Source: Ectopseudomonas composti (lineage in GTDB: Bacteria; Pseudomonadota; Gammaproteobacteria; Pseudomonadales; Pseudomonadaceae). Taken from it: DNA of 64,000 bases. The notes under the pieces were generated by a model, which made no database searches, had not been told where the DNA came from, and worked only from the letters and a program-made list of their open reading frames with translations. Each line of letters begins with the position of its first letter. Positions within the stretch are counted from its first letter, which is position 1. The stretch spans positions 124,001 to 188,000 of the forward strand of contig NZ_LSSW01000017.1 of the NCBI RefSeq assembly GCF_001567565.1, written 5' to 3'. A program made the position numbers and the translations under genes. Of the stretch, positions 17,450-28,366 are shown piece after piece.

Positions 17450-18223
17450 GCGGGTAATGCCGCGCGTAGAAGCCTGGATCGAATCGCGGAAGATCGCCAC
17501 CTCAGGGAACTGAGCAGCGGACTCGGCCAACTCGGCCAGCGCCTGCTCAACGGTCAATCCCTGGCGATAAACCAGCTTGTAGCCCTTGCGCAGCGCCACG
17601 ATGGCCTCGTTGGAGAAGCCACGACGACGCATGCCCTCGAAGTTCATGCTGCGCGCTTCGGCAGGGTTGCCAAATACGGTGACGAAAGCCGGTACGTCCT
17701 TGCCGATCGCAGTGCCCATGCCGGAAAAGCTGTGCGCACCGATACGGCAGAACTGGTGCACCAGGGTGTAGCCGGACAGAATCGCCCAGTCATCGACCCA
17801 GACATGGCCAGCCAGCGCTGTGTTATTGACCAGGATGCAATGGTTGCCGATCACGCTGTCGTGGCCGATGTGGGCATAGGCCATGATCAGGTTGTGATCG
17901 CCAATGGTGGTCTCGCTGCGATCCTGCACGGTGCCCCGGTGAATGGTGACGCCTTCACGGATCGTGTTGTGATCACCAATGACCAGGCGTGTTGGCTCAC
18001 CCTTGTACTTGAGGTCAGGGGTATCTTCGCCAACCGAAGAAAACTGGTAGATGTGGTTGTGCTTGCCAATCACGGTCGGTCCTTTGAGCACAACGTGCGG
18101 ACCGACTACCGTACCCTCGCCAATTTCCACATCGGGCCCGACAATGCTCCACGGGCCGACGACGACGTCGTCGGCCAATCTGGCACTGGGGTCGATGATC
18201 GCGCGAGGGTCAATCGAACTCAT
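17447..18223 (-). CDS. lpxA: UDP-N-acetylglucosamine acyltransferase
   Basis: The 258-residue protein transfers a 3-hydroxyacyl chain from ACP to UDP-GlcNAc, the first step of lipid A synthesis. The left-handed beta-helix hexapeptide repeats are clear ([36 protein letters not shown]), and a helical C-terminal part follows. The ATG overlaps the fabZ stop as ATGA. Its TAA stop lies inside the terminal repeat of a MITE-like element, so the last codons may have been altered by the insertion. Confidence 0.97.
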   Translation of the reverse strand: MSSIDPRAIIDPSARLADDVVVGPWSIVGPDVEIGEGTVVGPHVVLKGPTVIGKHNHIYQFSSVGEDTPDLKYKGEPTRLVIGDHNTIREGVTIHRGTVQDRSETTIGDHNLIMAYAHIGHDSVIGNHCILVNNTALAGHVWVDDWAILSGYTLVHQFCRIGAHSFSGMGTAIGKDVPAFVTVFGNPAEARSMNFEGMRRRGFSNEAIVALRKGYKLVYRQGLTVEQALAELAESAAQFPEVAIFRDSIQASTRGITR

Positions 18224-18660
18224 AGTTTGCGTTCCGCACAGATGATTTCAGCGGAGCAGACTTCCTTGCCGTCGACGGTGGCGCGGCACTCGAATTTCCA
18301 GATGCTGCGGCGGTCGCTCAGGTACTTCGCCTCCAGTATGAGCTGGTCACCCGGAGTAACGGGAGAACGGAAACGCAGCTTGTCGGAGCCGACGAAGTAA
18401 TACAGGGTGCCATCGGCCGGCTTCACGCCCATCATCTTGAAACCGAGAATCCCGGCTGCCTGCGCCATGGCTTCGATGATCAGCACGCCCGGCATGATCG
18501 GGTGCTCGGGAAAGTGGCCATTGAAGAACGGCTCATTGATGCTGACATTCTTGTAGGCGCGAACGGTCTTGCCTTCGACGTCCAGGTCCACCACACGATC
18601 CACCAGCAGGAAGGGATAGCGGTGCGGCAAATATTCACGAATTTCGTTGATGTCCATCAT
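18220..18660 (-). CDS. fabZ: 3-hydroxyacyl-ACP dehydratase FabZ
   Basis: The 146-residue hot-dog enzyme dehydrates 3-hydroxyacyl-ACP in fatty-acid elongation and so competes with LpxA and LpxD for the same substrate pool. Catalytic His49 and Glu63 are visible in [21 protein letters not shown] positions. Two adjacent ATG codons open the gene; Pseudomonas homologues begin [17 protein letters not shown]. It is coupled to lpxA by ATGA and lies 46 bp after lpxD, with an intrinsic terminator in that gap. Confidence 0.97.
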   Translation of the reverse strand: MMDINEIREYLPHRYPFLLVDRVVDLDVEGKTVRAYKNVSINEPFFNGHFPEHPIMPGVLIIEAMAQAAGILGFKMMGVKPADGTLYYFVGSDKLRFRSPVTPGDQLILEAKYLSDRRSIWKFECRATVDGKEVCSAEIICAERKL

Positions 18661-18675
18661 GTCCGGTTAAGCCTT

Positions 18676-18708
18676 AAGAAAAGAAAAGAGCACGGCAACG
18701 CCGTGCTC
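18676..18708 (-). terminator. intrinsic terminator/attenuator between lpxD and fabZ
   Basis: GAGCACGGC (18688-18696) and GCCGTGCTC (18700-18708) are perfect 9-bp arms with a 3-nt loop. On the minus strand the stem begins inside the lpxD stop codon and is followed by CTTTTCTTTTC, a clear U-rich tract. This is a textbook intrinsic terminator lying inside the lpxD-fabZ-lpxA unit. Confidence 0.8.
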
Positions 18709-19762
18709 AGACATCAGATGAGACGTTCGCCGTCTGGGTCACGGCTGCCAGCTGTTTTTCCAGCTCACGCAGACGCTTGGCCATCTCGTCCAACTGACGA
18801 ATACGCGCCGCACTCTTCTTCCACTCGCCAGCTGGCTGCATGGCGGTACCCGAAGAATAGGCCCCAGGTTCGGTGATCGAACGAGTCACCATGGTCATAC
18901 CGGTGACGAACACGTTGTCGCACACCTCGATATGACCCACCATGCCGACGCCGCCAGCGATCATGCAGTTCTTGCCGATCTTGGTGCTGCCGGAAATCCC
19001 ACAGCAGCCGGCCATAGCCGTGTTGTCGCCGATCTGCACGTTGTGCGCGATCATGATCTGGTTGTCCAGCTTGACCCCATTGCCGATCAGGGTATCGGAC
19101 AGCGCACCACGATCCACCGTGGTGTTGGCGCCGATTTCGACGTCATCGCCGATGGTCACCCCACCGATCTGCGCGATCTTCTGCCAGACGCCCTTCTCGT
19201 TGGCGAAACCGAAGCCTTCACCACCGATCACCGCTCCGGACTGGATCACCACACGCTTGCCTATCTGCACGTCGTGGTACAGCGTCACGCGCGGTGCCAG
19301 CCAGCCGCCCTCACCGATCACGCTGCGCGCACCAACCACGCAATGCGCGCCGATGCTGACATTGGCAGCAATACGTGCACCACTTTCGATGACAGCGTAA
19401 GCACCGATGCTGGCACTCGGATCGACCTGCGCGTCATCGGCAACCTGCGCAGTCGCATGGACCCCAGCAGCAGCCTTGGGCTTGCGATCGAACAGGTGTG
19501 AAAGCTGCGCGTAAGCCAGATAAGGGTTGGCAACGACCAGGGCATCTCCTGCATAACCCTCAGCGTCGGCAGCGGTGAGCAGCACGGCACCGGCCTGAGT
19601 CTGAGCCAGGAACTTGCGATACTGGGCATTGGCCAGGAAGCTCAACTGCTCGGGCCTGGCCTCCTGTAAGGTGGCCAGGCCCGTGATGACCTTCCCTTCG
19701 GCGCCACGCAGGGTGGCGCCCAGGCGCTCGGCCAACTGGCCGAGGGTGTATGTAGCGGTCAT
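18707..19762 (-). CDS. lpxD: UDP-3-O-(3-hydroxyacyl)glucosamine N-acyltransferase
   Basis: The 351-residue protein adds the second hydroxyacyl chain to the lipid A precursor. It has an N-terminal uridine-binding domain ([13 protein letters not shown]), a long left-handed beta-helix ([19 protein letters not shown] onward) and a C-terminal helix. The ATG at 19762 lies two bases after the skp stop (TGAGCATG). A TTG at 19768 in a TTGA overlap is the alternative and would add two residues. A strong terminator hairpin overlaps its stop codon. Confidence 0.96.
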   Translation of the reverse strand: MTATYTLGQLAERLGATLRGAEGKVITGLATLQEARPEQLSFLANAQYRKFLAQTQAGAVLLTAADAEGYAGDALVVANPYLAYAQLSHLFDRKPKAAAGVHATAQVADDAQVDPSASIGAYAVIESGARIAANVSIGAHCVVGARSVIGEGGWLAPRVTLYHDVQIGKRVVIQSGAVIGGEGFGFANEKGVWQKIAQIGGVTIGDDVEIGANTTVDRGALSDTLIGNGVKLDNQIMIAHNVQIGDNTAMAGCCGISGSTKIGKNCMIAGGVGMVGHIEVCDNVFVTGMTMVTRSITEPGAYSSGTAMQPAGEWKKSAARIRQLDEMAKRLRELEKQLAAVTQTANVSSDV

Positions 19763-19764
19763 GC

Positions 19765-20268
19765 TCAACGCATCTTGTTCATGCGCTCGATGACTTGGCG
19801 AGTGATGTCGTACTGAGGTTTGACATCGATCACCGCGCCGCGCTCGAGCACCAGATCAAAGTTACCGTTCTTGATCACTTCTTCGACGGCCTTGTCCAGG
19901 TTCGGCTTCAGCTTGGCCAGCATCTCGCGGTCAGCGATGGCTTTGGATTCGTTCAGCTCCTTGGACTGGAACTGGAAGTCACGGGCCTTCTGCTTGAATT
20001 CAAGCTCCAGGCGCTCGCGCTCGGCCTGCTGCATCTTGTCGCCATCTTTGACCATGCGATCCTGAATGCGCTTGGCGTCGCTCTCCAGGGTCTTGAGCTT
20101 GCTCAGTTGCGGGCCGAATTTTTTCTCGGCATCGACGGCGTAGCGCTTGGCCGCATCGGACTCGAGCAGCGCCATCTGATAGTTCAGCACGGCCACTTTC
20201 ATCTCGGCGAACGCCGGAGTGGCGATCAGAGCGGCGGTGAACAGAACCAGTTGAGTCAACTTACGCAC
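19765..20268 (-). CDS. skp: periplasmic chaperone Skp/OmpH
   Basis: The 167-residue protein carries a signal peptide ([20 protein letters not shown], cleaved before EMKVAVLN) and a long charged coiled coil (about residues 50-130), the tentacles that hold unfolded outer-membrane proteins. The start is GTG at 20268 with AGGAG six bases upstream; the ATG-like extension further upstream is not family-like. It lies 45 bp after bamA, whose substrates it delivers, and directly before lpxD. Confidence 0.95.
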   Translation of the reverse strand: MRKLTQLVLFTAALIATPAFAEMKVAVLNYQMALLESDAAKRYAVDAEKKFGPQLSKLKTLESDAKRIQDRMVKDGDKMQQAERERLELEFKQKARDFQFQSKELNESKAIADREMLAKLKPNLDKAVEEVIKNGNFDLVLERGAVIDVKPQYDITRQVIERMNKMR

Positions 20269-20313
20269 AATGCACTCCTGCAACAAAACTGTTGGCTTTC
20301 GGTGAATGAGTTT

Positions 20314-22674
20314 TTAGAACGTCTGGCCCAGGGAGAACTGGAACACCTGAGTATCGGCATCATCCGGCTTCTTGATCGGCATCGCCAGGCTGAAGCTCAA
20401 CGGCCCCAGCGCGGTGATCCAGGTCAGGCCGACACCCACGGAGCTGGCCATACTGCTGAAATCGATATTGCAGCTGTCGCTGAGCTTCTTCTGGGTGGAC
20501 GAACAGTTGGTATCGAAGACGTTACCCACATCCCAGAACAGCGCCGTGCGCAGCGACCGCTGATCCTTGACGAACGGCAGCGGGAAGAGCATCTCGACAC
20601 CACCCTGGACCAGAACGTTACCACCGAACGGCAGCGGATCCTGGTCCGGGTCACGCAGCGTGCCGGGCTTGGCACCGGTGCTCGGGGTGCTACGCGGGCC
20701 CAGGCTGCTGTCCTCGAAGCCACGTACCGAGTTGAAGCCACCGGCATAGTAGTGCTCGTAGAACGGCAGTTCCGCAGTACTACCGTAGCTGTCGCCATAG
20801 CCAAGCTGGGTGTGGAAGCGCAGGGTGTAGTTCTCGCTGATCGGGGTGAACACCTGGCCACGGTAGTCGAGCTTGTAGAACGACAGGTCGCTGCCCGGCA
20901 GAGTGGTTTCCAACACCAGGCTCTGCGAGTGGCCACGGTTGGCCAGCACGCCACGGTTCAGGGTCGACTCGCTCCAGCCGATGGAGCCCTTGAAGTTCAG
21001 GTAGTCGTCACCCTCGGCGTCGATGAAGTCGAAGATCTCGTCGACGGTATAGCGCCCCGTACTGATGCTGTCCTGCTGCACGGTCAGGCCGTAAGTCAGG
21101 CGCGCGGTCTCGCTGATCGGGTAACCGATGTTGACGCCTGCCCCCAGGCTGTCCACCGAGTAGCTGGATACATCGACATCGAGCTCATCGTAGTCAGTGG
21201 TGCGGTAGAAGGCGTTGTAGCCCAGGCTGACGCCATCGACGGTCCAGTAGGGATCGACGAAGCCGAAGCTGTAGCGGGTCTGGTATTCGCTGCGGGTCAG
21301 GCCAATGCTGACCTTGTTACCCGTGCCGAGGAAGTTGTTCTGACTGATCGAACCACCGAGGATCAGACCGGCGTTCTGGGCAAAACCGACGCTGGCCGTG
21401 ATCGAACCGGAAGGCTGCTCTTCGACGCTGTAGTTGACGTCGATCTGATCGTCAGTACCAGGCACCTGCGGGGTCTCGACGTTGACTTCCTTGAAAAAGC
21501 CCAGGCGCTCCAGACGTGTCTTGGACTGATCGATCAGATAGGTCGAAGCCCAGCCACCTTCCATCTGACGCATTTCGCGGCGCAGCACCTCGTCTTCGGA
21601 CTTGGTGTTGCCACGGAAGTTGATGCGGTTGACGTAGGCGCGCTTGCCCGGATCGACGAAGAAGGTGATCGAAACGGTGTTGTCCTCATCGTGCGCTTGC
21701 GGCACGCCGTTGACGTTGGCGAAGGTGTAGCCCTCGTTACCCAGGCGACGGGTGATCAGCTCGCTGGTAGTGGTCATGATCTTGCGCGAGAAGACCTGCC
21801 CTTCCTTGACCAGCAGCAGCGCACGCACGTCCTCTTCCGGCACCTTGAGGTCACCGGACAGCTTCACGTCGCGGACGCTGTACTTCTCGCCCTCTTCGAT
21901 GTTGACGGTGATGTAGACGTGCTTCTTGTCCGGGGTAATGGATACCTGGGTGGAGCTGATATCCATGTTGATATAGCCGCGATCCAGGTAGTAGGAGCGC
22001 AGACGCTCCAGGTCGCCGGACAGCTTTTCGCGAGCGTACTTGTCGTCGTTCTTGAAGAACGACAACCAGTTGGTGGTCTTGAGTTCGAACAGGTCAGTCA
22101 GGTCTTCATCGCTGAACACGGTGTTGCCGACCACGTTGATGTGCGAGATCGCCGCCACCGTACCTTCATTGATGGTGATCTTCAGCGCCACGCGGTTACG
22201 CGGCTGCGGAATCACTTCGGCTTCGATCTCGGCCGAGTAACGGCCCTGAGCCACGTACTGGCGCTGCAGTTCGTTACGCACACCTTCGAGCGTCGCACGC
22301 TGGAAGATCTCGCCCTCGGCCAGACCGGACTGGTTCAGGCCCTTGAGCAGGTCTTCGGTGGAAATGGCCTTGTTGCCTTCGATCTCGATACCGGAGATGG
22401 AAGGACGCTCGACCACGGTGACGACCAGCACATCGCCATCGCGACCGAGCTGGATGTCCTGGAAGAAGCCGGTACGGAACAGGGAACGGGTGGCGTCGAC
22501 CAGTTGGCGATCATCCACCTGCTCGCCCACATTGAGGGGCAGCGCGCCGAATACGCTGCCCGCGGAAACCCGCTGCAGGCCGTTGACGCGTATATCGGAG
22601 ATGGTGAAGGACTCGGCGTGAACTTCGGCGATCATCAATGCGGACAGTACCGCAGGTAGCAGCAGACGTTTCAT
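20314..22674 (-). CDS. bamA: outer membrane protein assembly factor BamA
   Basis: The 786-residue protein has a signal peptide (MKRLLLPAVLSALMIAEVHA), five POTRA domains (about residues 22-420) and a C-terminal 16-strand beta barrel. The barrel loop motif VRGFEDSSLGPR and the terminal Phe (FSLGQTF) are the signs expected of the BAM insertase. The start at 22674 has AAGGA upstream; 17 further codons in frame are not used. It follows rseP by 86 bp and precedes skp. Confidence 0.98.
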   Translation of the reverse strand: MKRLLLPAVLSALMIAEVHAESFTISDIRVNGLQRVSAGSVFGALPLNVGEQVDDRQLVDATRSLFRTGFFQDIQLGRDGDVLVVTVVERPSISGIEIEGNKAISTEDLLKGLNQSGLAEGEIFQRATLEGVRNELQRQYVAQGRYSAEIEAEVIPQPRNRVALKITINEGTVAAISHINVVGNTVFSDEDLTDLFELKTTNWLSFFKNDDKYAREKLSGDLERLRSYYLDRGYINMDISSTQVSITPDKKHVYITVNIEEGEKYSVRDVKLSGDLKVPEEDVRALLLVKEGQVFSRKIMTTTSELITRRLGNEGYTFANVNGVPQAHDEDNTVSITFFVDPGKRAYVNRINFRGNTKSEDEVLRREMRQMEGGWASTYLIDQSKTRLERLGFFKEVNVETPQVPGTDDQIDVNYSVEEQPSGSITASVGFAQNAGLILGGSISQNNFLGTGNKVSIGLTRSEYQTRYSFGFVDPYWTVDGVSLGYNAFYRTTDYDELDVDVSSYSVDSLGAGVNIGYPISETARLTYGLTVQQDSISTGRYTVDEIFDFIDAEGDDYLNFKGSIGWSESTLNRGVLANRGHSQSLVLETTLPGSDLSFYKLDYRGQVFTPISENYTLRFHTQLGYGDSYGSTAELPFYEHYYAGGFNSVRGFEDSSLGPRSTPSTGAKPGTLRDPDQDPLPFGGNVLVQGGVEMLFPLPFVKDQRSLRTALFWDVGNVFDTNCSSTQKKLSDSCNIDFSSMASSVGVGLTWITALGPLSFSLAMPIKKPDDADTQVFQFSLGQTF

Positions 22675-22760
22675 GAAGTCCTTTCTTATTCCAACTGACG
22701 ATAAAAACTGCCGCTTGAGCGACACTTCTTTTGAATCTCAAGAACGTGATTCAGCAATGC

Positions 22761-24113
22761 TCACAGGCGGCTGAGGTCGTTGACCAGGGCAAGCAACATG
22801 ACCCCGATGACCAGACTGATACCGATCTGCATCCCCCAACCCTGAACCCGCTCAGACAAGGGGCGACCACGCACCCACTCGACCAGATAAAACAGCAGAT
22901 GCCCACCATCCAGTACAGGAATGGGCAGCAGATTGAGAACCCCCAGGCTAATACTCAGATATGCAAGGAATTTCAGGAAATCCCCCAGCCCTGACTCAGC
23001 TGAAGCGCCCGCCACTTTAGCAATGGTTATCGGCCCACTCAAGTTTTTTACCGAGAGCTCTCCGAACAGCATTTTCTTCAGCGAATCGAGGGTCAGCACG
23101 CTCATCGCCCAGGTCTGGCGTACGCCTTCGACCACACCATCGAGCGGCCCGTAGCGCACCTCGCGCAGCATCTCGGGCGGCCATTCGACGCCCTGCACGC
23201 CTGCGCCAAGGTAGCCACTGCGGGCCTGCCCTTCGCCGCGCGACGCCAGCGTCAGCTGCACATCCTGCTCCCGTCCAGCGCGCTCGAAGCGCAGCGTGAC
23301 CAGCTTCCCAGGCAAGGCCCGTACGCGATCGACCAAATCCTGCCAATCGGCCAGCGGCTCACCATTCAGAGCCAGCAGGCGATCCCCGGCCTGCAGCCCG
23401 GCGGCATGGGCCGGCCCCTTCGAGTCGACCTCGGCCAGCACCGGCTCCAGCACCGGACGCCAGGGGCGAATGCCCAGCGAACCGATCGGATCCGGCTCAT
23501 CGACGCCACGCAACCAGTTATCCAGCCGCACCTGCTTGGGCGTTTCCACCGTAGAGCCTGGCTCGATCACCCGCAGATCGAGCGTGCCGCTCTCACCCAG
23601 GCGCCTTACCAGCTGCAGATTGACCGCCGCCCAACCGCTGGTCGCCTCGCCGTTGATTGCCGCGATCTCTTGCCCCGCACGCAGCCCGGCCGCTTCCGCC
23701 AGGCTGTCTGGCTGTACGGCGCCAATGACAGGTCGCACCTGCTGACTGCCGAGCATGGCGACAAACCAGAAGAACAACAGCGCCAGCAGGAAATTGGCCA
23801 GGGGGCCGGCTGCAACGATGGCGATGCGCTGGCGTACGCTCTTGCGATTGAAGGACTGCTCGACGAGCTCGGGCGGAACATCGCCCTCACGCTCGTCGAG
23901 CATCTTGACGTAGCCGCCCAGCGGAATGGCGGCAATGACGAATTCGGTGCCATGGCGATCATGCCAGCACAGCAAAGGCGTACCGAAGCCAACGGAAAAA
24001 CGCAGCACCTTGACGCCGCAACGGCGCGCCACCCAGAAGTGTCCGTACTCGTGAAAGGTGACCAGGACACCCAAGGCGATCAGGGTGCCAACCAGCATGT
24101 ACAACCCACTCAT
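22761..24113 (-). CDS. rseP: site-2 zinc metalloprotease RseP (MucP)
   Basis: The 450-residue intramembrane protease cleaves the anti-sigma factor (RseA/MucA type) to release sigma-E/AlgU under envelope stress. The zinc motif HEYGH is at residues 21-25 in the first membrane span. Two PDZ domains lie in the middle (around PDSLAEAAGLRAGQ and GPAHAAGLQAGD), and PVLDGGHLLFYLVEWV carries the second metal-binding region. The start at 24113 has GGAGAAG upstream. It sits between dxr and bamA, tying stress signalling to envelope-assembly genes. Confidence 0.97.
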   Translation of the reverse strand: MSGLYMLVGTLIALGVLVTFHEYGHFWVARRCGVKVLRFSVGFGTPLLCWHDRHGTEFVIAAIPLGGYVKMLDEREGDVPPELVEQSFNRKSVRQRIAIVAAGPLANFLLALLFFWFVAMLGSQQVRPVIGAVQPDSLAEAAGLRAGQEIAAINGEATSGWAAVNLQLVRRLGESGTLDLRVIEPGSTVETPKQVRLDNWLRGVDEPDPIGSLGIRPWRPVLEPVLAEVDSKGPAHAAGLQAGDRLLALNGEPLADWQDLVDRVRALPGKLVTLRFERAGREQDVQLTLASRGEGQARSGYLGAGVQGVEWPPEMLREVRYGPLDGVVEGVRQTWAMSVLTLDSLKKMLFGELSVKNLSGPITIAKVAGASAESGLGDFLKFLAYLSISLGVLNLLPIPVLDGGHLLFYLVEWVRGRPLSERVQGWGMQIGISLVIGVMLLALVNDLSRL

Positions 24114-24176
24114 TTCACTTCTCCAGCCCCTGGGGCCGTTCAAATTCTGATGCAGGCCAGACCCATGCCGGCCGTG

Positions 24177-25361
24177 TCAACGACCCGCCAGCCACTGCCC
24201 AGCCAGTTCACGCGCACGCGCATCGGCTTCGAACACCGCATCGAGCGCTTCGACAGCCTGCGCCGGCTGCGCGTTCAATACCGAATCAATCATACGCGCG
24301 ATATCGGTGAAACGGATGCGCCGCTGCAGAAACGCCTCGACCGCCACTTCGTTGGCCGCATTGAGCATCGCCGGCGCACTGCCGCCGGCCTGCGCAGCTT
24401 CACGCGCCAGACGCAGACAAGGAAAACGCTGCTCGTCGGGACGCTCGAAATCCAGGCGCGCAACGGTAAACAGATCCAACGGCGACACCCCCGAGTCGAT
24501 GCGCTCCGGCCAGGCCAGGGCATGGGCGATGGGCGTGCGCATGTCCGGGTTGCCCAACTGGGCCAGCACCGAACCGTCGACGTAGTCGACCAGCGAATGA
24601 ATCACGCTTTGCCGATGGATGACCACCTCGATCTGCTCGGGGCGGGCATCGAACAGCCAACAGGCCTCGATCATCTCGAGCCCCTTGTTCATCATGCTGG
24701 CCGAGTCGACGGATATCTTGCGCCCCATCGACCAGTTCGGATGCGCGCAGGCCTGCTCCGGCGATACACGCTCCAGCTCGTCCAGCGGCGTTTCGCGAAA
24801 GGGACCACCGGAGGCAGTGAGCAGGACACGCCGGACGCCGACCGCCTGCAGGCCTCGCGAGTAGTCACCCGGCAGGCACTGGAAAATGGCGTTGTGCTCG
24901 CTGTCGATGGGCAGCAAAACCGCCCCGCTCTGCCTGACCGCCTGCATGAACAGCGCGCCGGACATCACCAGCGCTTCCTTGTTGGCCAGCAATACCTTCT
25001 TGCCGGCCCGGACAGCCGCCAGGGTCGGCCTGAGACCTGCCGCACCGACAATGGCCGCCATCACGCAATCGACAGCCGCATCGGCCGACACGGCGCACAA
25101 TCCCTGCTCGCCAACCAGCACCTCGGTCGCCAGCCCGGCAGCACGCAGATTGCTCTGCAACTCGAGCGCCGAATCGGCATCAGGCACCACGGCGTAGCGC
25201 GGGCGATGCTGGATGCACAGAACCTGAAGCTCGGCCAGACGCGAGAAGCCGGTCAACGCGAATACGCTGTAGCGCTCGGGGTGACGGGCAATCACATCCA
25301 GCGTGCTGAGGCCGATGGAGCCGGTCGCTCCCAGCACCGTGACCTGCTGCACTGCGCTCAC
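24177..25361 (-). CDS. dxr: 1-deoxy-D-xylulose 5-phosphate reductoisomerase
   Basis: The 394-residue NADPH enzyme makes methylerythritol 4-phosphate from deoxyxylulose phosphate. The Rossmann start ([20 protein letters not shown]), the ANKEALV segment and the active-site block [13 protein letters not shown] ([16 protein letters not shown]) are visible. The start is a GTG overlapping the cdsA stop as GTGA. It supplies the pathway that makes undecaprenyl carrier through uppS, two genes upstream. Confidence 0.97.
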   Translation of the reverse strand: MSAVQQVTVLGATGSIGLSTLDVIARHPERYSVFALTGFSRLAELQVLCIQHRPRYAVVPDADSALELQSNLRAAGLATEVLVGEQGLCAVSADAAVDCVMAAIVGAAGLRPTLAAVRAGKKVLLANKEALVMSGALFMQAVRQSGAVLLPIDSEHNAIFQCLPGDYSRGLQAVGVRRVLLTASGGPFRETPLDELERVSPEQACAHPNWSMGRKISVDSASMMNKGLEMIEACWLFDARPEQIEVVIHRQSVIHSLVDYVDGSVLAQLGNPDMRTPIAHALAWPERIDSGVSPLDLFTVARLDFERPDEQRFPCLRLAREAAQAGGSAPAMLNAANEVAVEAFLQRRIRFTDIARMIDSVLNAQPAQAVEALDAVFEADARARELAGQWLAGR

Positions 25362-26173
25362 AGCGAGCCCCAGCCTGCCAGCCAGAGCAACGCAGCAAAC
25401 AGCGGAACGGCCGCAGTAAGGCTGTCGATGCGGTCCAGCACACCACCATGACCCGGCAGCAGATTACTGCTGTCCTTGATCCCTGACTGACGCTTGAACA
25501 TGCTCTCGGTCAGATCACCGACCACGGAAATCAGCACCACCACAGCAGCGCCCGCCAGCGCCAGCAGCAGCCCTGTAGCGGACCAGCCCTGCTGAAGACC
25601 GACCACCAGCGTGATCAGCAAGCTGGCAGCAAGGCCACCATAAAGCCCTTCCCAGCTCTTGCCGGGACTGACCTTGGGCGCCAGCTTGCGCTTGCCGAAA
25701 GCCTTGCCGGAAAAGTAGGCGCCAATGTCCGCCCCCCAGACCAGCACCATCACCGCAATGATCAGCGCATTGGCCTGCGGCCACTGCTTGAGCAGGACCA
25801 AGCCCTGCCAGGCCGGCAGCAAAATCAACAGACCAATCAACAAACGTCCCGGCACACCGCCCCAGTAGCGACTGCTATCGGGGTAGGTCAGCACCAGGAA
25901 AGTCGCAGCCAACCACCACAGCACCGCCACCACCAACAGCACTGGCGCGAAGACCGGAACCACGTAAAGCGCAGCGAGCAACACGGCCACCACTGCGGCA
26001 TAGGCTACGCGCCTGGACTGCGCCTGAAACCCCGCCAGGCGGGCCCATTCCCAAGCCCCCAGCGTGACCACTGCCCCGATGAACAGAGCAAAGGCAGCGC
26101 CGTCGAGCAGGAAAAATCCACCCAGGGCGATGGGCAGCAGCACCAGCGCCGTGATGATTCGTTGTTTCAACAT
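25358..26173 (-). CDS. cdsA: phosphatidate cytidylyltransferase
   Basis: The 271-residue inner-membrane protein makes CDP-diacylglycerol, the branch point of phospholipid synthesis. It has about eight hydrophobic segments and the family signature near the C-terminus ([19 protein letters not shown] followed by LDRID). Its start overlaps the uppS stop by one base, and its stop overlaps the dxr start, so uppS-cdsA-dxr is translationally coupled. Confidence 0.97.
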   Translation of the reverse strand: MLKQRIITALVLLPIALGGFFLLDGAAFALFIGAVVTLGAWEWARLAGFQAQSRRVAYAAVVAVLLAALYVVPVFAPVLLVVAVLWWLAATFLVLTYPDSSRYWGGVPGRLLIGLLILLPAWQGLVLLKQWPQANALIIAVMVLVWGADIGAYFSGKAFGKRKLAPKVSPGKSWEGLYGGLAASLLITLVVGLQQGWSATGLLLALAGAAVVVLISVVGDLTESMFKRQSGIKDSSNLLPGHGGVLDRIDSLTAAVPLFAALLWLAGWGSL

Positions 26174-26919
26174 TAAGAGCGCGCCTCAGCTTCCACCTGC
26201 TCGCTGGTCTTGCCGAAGCGACGCTGGCGGGTAGCGAAATCGGCCAGCGCCTTGCGCATGGCCTCGTGCTTGAAGTCCGGCCAATAGAGGTCGGAAAAGT
26301 ACAGTTCGCTGTAGGCGAGCTGCCAGAGAAGGAAATTGCTGATGCGGCGCTCGCCCCCGGTACGAATGCACAGGTCGGGCATAGGCAGATCGCCGGTAGC
26401 CAGACAGCCCTGCAGCAATTGCGCAGTGATGTCTTCGGGCTGCAGATGGCCTGCCTGCACCTCACGCGCCAGGCGCTGAGCGGCCTGGGCGATGTCCCAC
26501 TGACCGCCGTAGTTGGCGGCGATCTGCAGGGTGAAACGGCGATTGCCGGCGGTCAGCAACTCCGCTTCGCGCATCGCCGCCTGCAGCTCGGGATGAAAGC
26601 GCGAGCGATCACCGATGATGCGCAGGCTGATGTCGTTATCCTGCAGCCGTCTGGCCTCTCGGCGCAGCGCCCCCAGGAACAGCTCCATCAGTGCACCGAC
26701 CTCATCGGCCGGTCGCTGCCAGTTCTCGCTGGAGAAGGCGAACAGCGTCAGCACCTCGACACCCGACTCGGCACAGACCTCGATCACCGCGCGTACCGCG
26801 TCGACCCCCGCCTTGTGCCCAGCCACACCTGGCAACAGGCGCTTTTTCGCCCATCGGTTGTTGCCATCCATGATGATGGCGACATGCCGCGGCACCGCCC
26901 CCTGCTTGTTCTTGTCCAT
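26173..26919 (-). CDS. uppS: undecaprenyl diphosphate synthase
   Basis: The 248-residue cis-prenyltransferase elongates farnesyl diphosphate to the C55 carrier lipid for peptidoglycan and O-antigen. The catalytic Asp18 lies in HVAIIMDGNNRWAKKRL, and RTGGERRISNFLLWQ is the conserved C-terminal block. The ATG at 26919 gives MDKNKQGAVPRH; a TTG seven codons earlier overlapping the frr stop is the alternative. The ribosome site is weak, consistent with coupling to frr. Confidence 0.97.
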   Translation of the reverse strand: MDKNKQGAVPRHVAIIMDGNNRWAKKRLLPGVAGHKAGVDAVRAVIEVCAESGVEVLTLFAFSSENWQRPADEVGALMELFLGALRREARRLQDNDISLRIIGDRSRFHPELQAAMREAELLTAGNRRFTLQIAANYGGQWDIAQAAQRLAREVQAGHLQPEDITAQLLQGCLATGDLPMPDLCIRTGGERRISNFLLWQLAYSELYFSDLYWPDFKHEAMRKALADFATRQRRFGKTSEQVEAEARS

Positions 26920-26936
26920 GTATGGGCGCCCAGCCG

Positions 26937-27494
26937 TCAAACGGCCATCAGGTCCGCTTCTTTCACCTCGAGCGCCTTGTCGACTTCACCGATGAACTTG
27001 TCGGTGATCTTCTGCAGCTCATCAGCAGCGCGACGCTCTTCGTCTTCACTGATTTCCTTGGCCTTGGACAGCTTCTTCAGCTCAGCCAGGGCATCACGAC
27101 GCACGTTGCGCACGGCCACCTTGGCATCTTCGGCAACGCCACGCGCCTGCTTGGTGTAACCCTTGCGGGTTTCTTCGGTCAGCGCCGGCATCGGCACGCG
27201 AATGGTGGTACCGGCACTGCTCGGGTTCAGCCCCAGGTCGGAGGTCATGATGGCCTTCTCGATGGCCGCACCGAGGTTCTTGTCGTGCGCGACGATCTTC
27301 AGGGTGCGCGCATCCTCGACAGTGATCGCAGCCACCTGATTGAGCGGCATGTCGCTGCCCCAGGCCGGCACCTTGACGCTATCGAGAATGCTCGGATGGG
27401 CACGGCCCGTACGGATGGAAGCCAGGTTGCGACCCAGCGCCTCCAGGGACTTGCTCATGCGCTCCTGAGCGTCTTTCTTGATGTCGTTGATCAT
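26937..27494 (-). CDS. frr: ribosome recycling factor
   Basis: The 185-residue protein splits post-termination ribosomes together with EF-G. It matches full-length Frr from [20 protein letters not shown] through [11 protein letters not shown] and the conserved C-terminal helices ([20 protein letters not shown]). Its ATG overlaps the pyrH stop by 4 nt, the common pyrH-frr arrangement. Confidence 0.98.
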   Translation of the reverse strand: MINDIKKDAQERMSKSLEALGRNLASIRTGRAHPSILDSVKVPAWGSDMPLNQVAAITVEDARTLKIVAHDKNLGAAIEKAIMTSDLGLNPSSAGTTIRVPMPALTEETRKGYTKQARGVAEDAKVAVRNVRRDALAELKKLSKAKEISEDEERRAADELQKITDKFIGEVDKALEVKEADLMAV

Positions 27495-28234
27495 TGTGCA
27501 TCCTCCTCGATCAGAGTTCCTTCAGCGCCACCCACTACAACGTTCAGCAGGGCGCCGGGCTTGTTCATGTTGAAGACCCGCAGCGGCATGGCGTGATCAC
27601 GGCACAGGCAGATGGCAGTCAGGTCCATCACGCCCAGCTTGCGATCGAGCACCTCGTCATAGGTCAGGCGCTCGAATTTCTCGGCATGCGGATCCTTGAA
27701 CGGGTCGGCAGTGTACACGCCATCGACCTTCGTCGCCTTCAGTACCACGTCGGCATCGATCTCGATGGCGCGCAGGCAGGCGGCAGAATCGGTGGTAAAG
27801 AAGGGATTGCCAGTGCCGGCAGCGAAGATCACCACCTCACCGGTCTTCAGATGGCGCATGGCCTTGCGGCGGTCATAGTGATCGGTGACACCGACCATGG
27901 AGATGGCCGACATGACGATGGCCGGGATGTTCGAGCGCTCCAGCGCATCGCGCATGGCCAGCGCGTTCATCACGGTCGCCAGCATGCCCATGTGGTCGCC
28001 GGTGACGCGATCCATGCCCGCAGCGGACAGCGCCGCACCACGGAACAGGTTGCCGCCACCGATCACCAGGCCGACCTGTACGCCGATGCCGACCAGCTGG
28101 CCAACTTCCAGCGCCATGCGATCGAGCACCTTGGGATCGATGCCAAAATCTTCCGAGCCCATCAGGGCCTCGCCGCTGAGTTTGAGCAGAATGCGTTTAT
28201 AGCGAGGTTGGCGACCAGTCGTCTGCTGAGCCAT
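27491..28234 (-). CDS. pyrH: UMP kinase
   Basis: The 247-residue amino-acid-kinase-fold enzyme phosphorylates UMP to UDP. Visible blocks are [25 protein letters not shown] and [21 protein letters not shown]. The start at 28234 has GGAGAGA upstream; the 19-codon upstream extension enters the leader and is not family-like. It is the first gene of the long pyrH-to-envelope cluster and lies 189 bp after tsf, beyond a hairpin terminator. Confidence 0.97.
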   Translation of the reverse strand: MAQQTTGRQPRYKRILLKLSGEALMGSEDFGIDPKVLDRMALEVGQLVGIGVQVGLVIGGGNLFRGAALSAAGMDRVTGDHMGMLATVMNALAMRDALERSNIPAIVMSAISMVGVTDHYDRRKAMRHLKTGEVVIFAAGTGNPFFTTDSAACLRAIEIDADVVLKATKVDGVYTADPFKDPHAEKFERLTYDEVLDRKLGVMDLTAICLCRDHAMPLRVFNMNKPGALLNVVVGGAEGTLIEEDAQ

Positions 28235-28366
28235 TGCAAGTCTCTCCTGCGGCGATATGAAATGCTTGAGCAACACCCTCGAGCGTTGCAATTATCCGGC
28301 ACTTCGAACGTGCCGACGACCTTAGGTTGCAAGGCCGCTGTAGATATTTGTCATCCCTTATTCGGC

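Noticed and set aside
19795..22659. A 954-codon open frame opposite skp and bamA
   Set aside because: It spans two genuine genes and their gap on the other strand and shows shadow composition.
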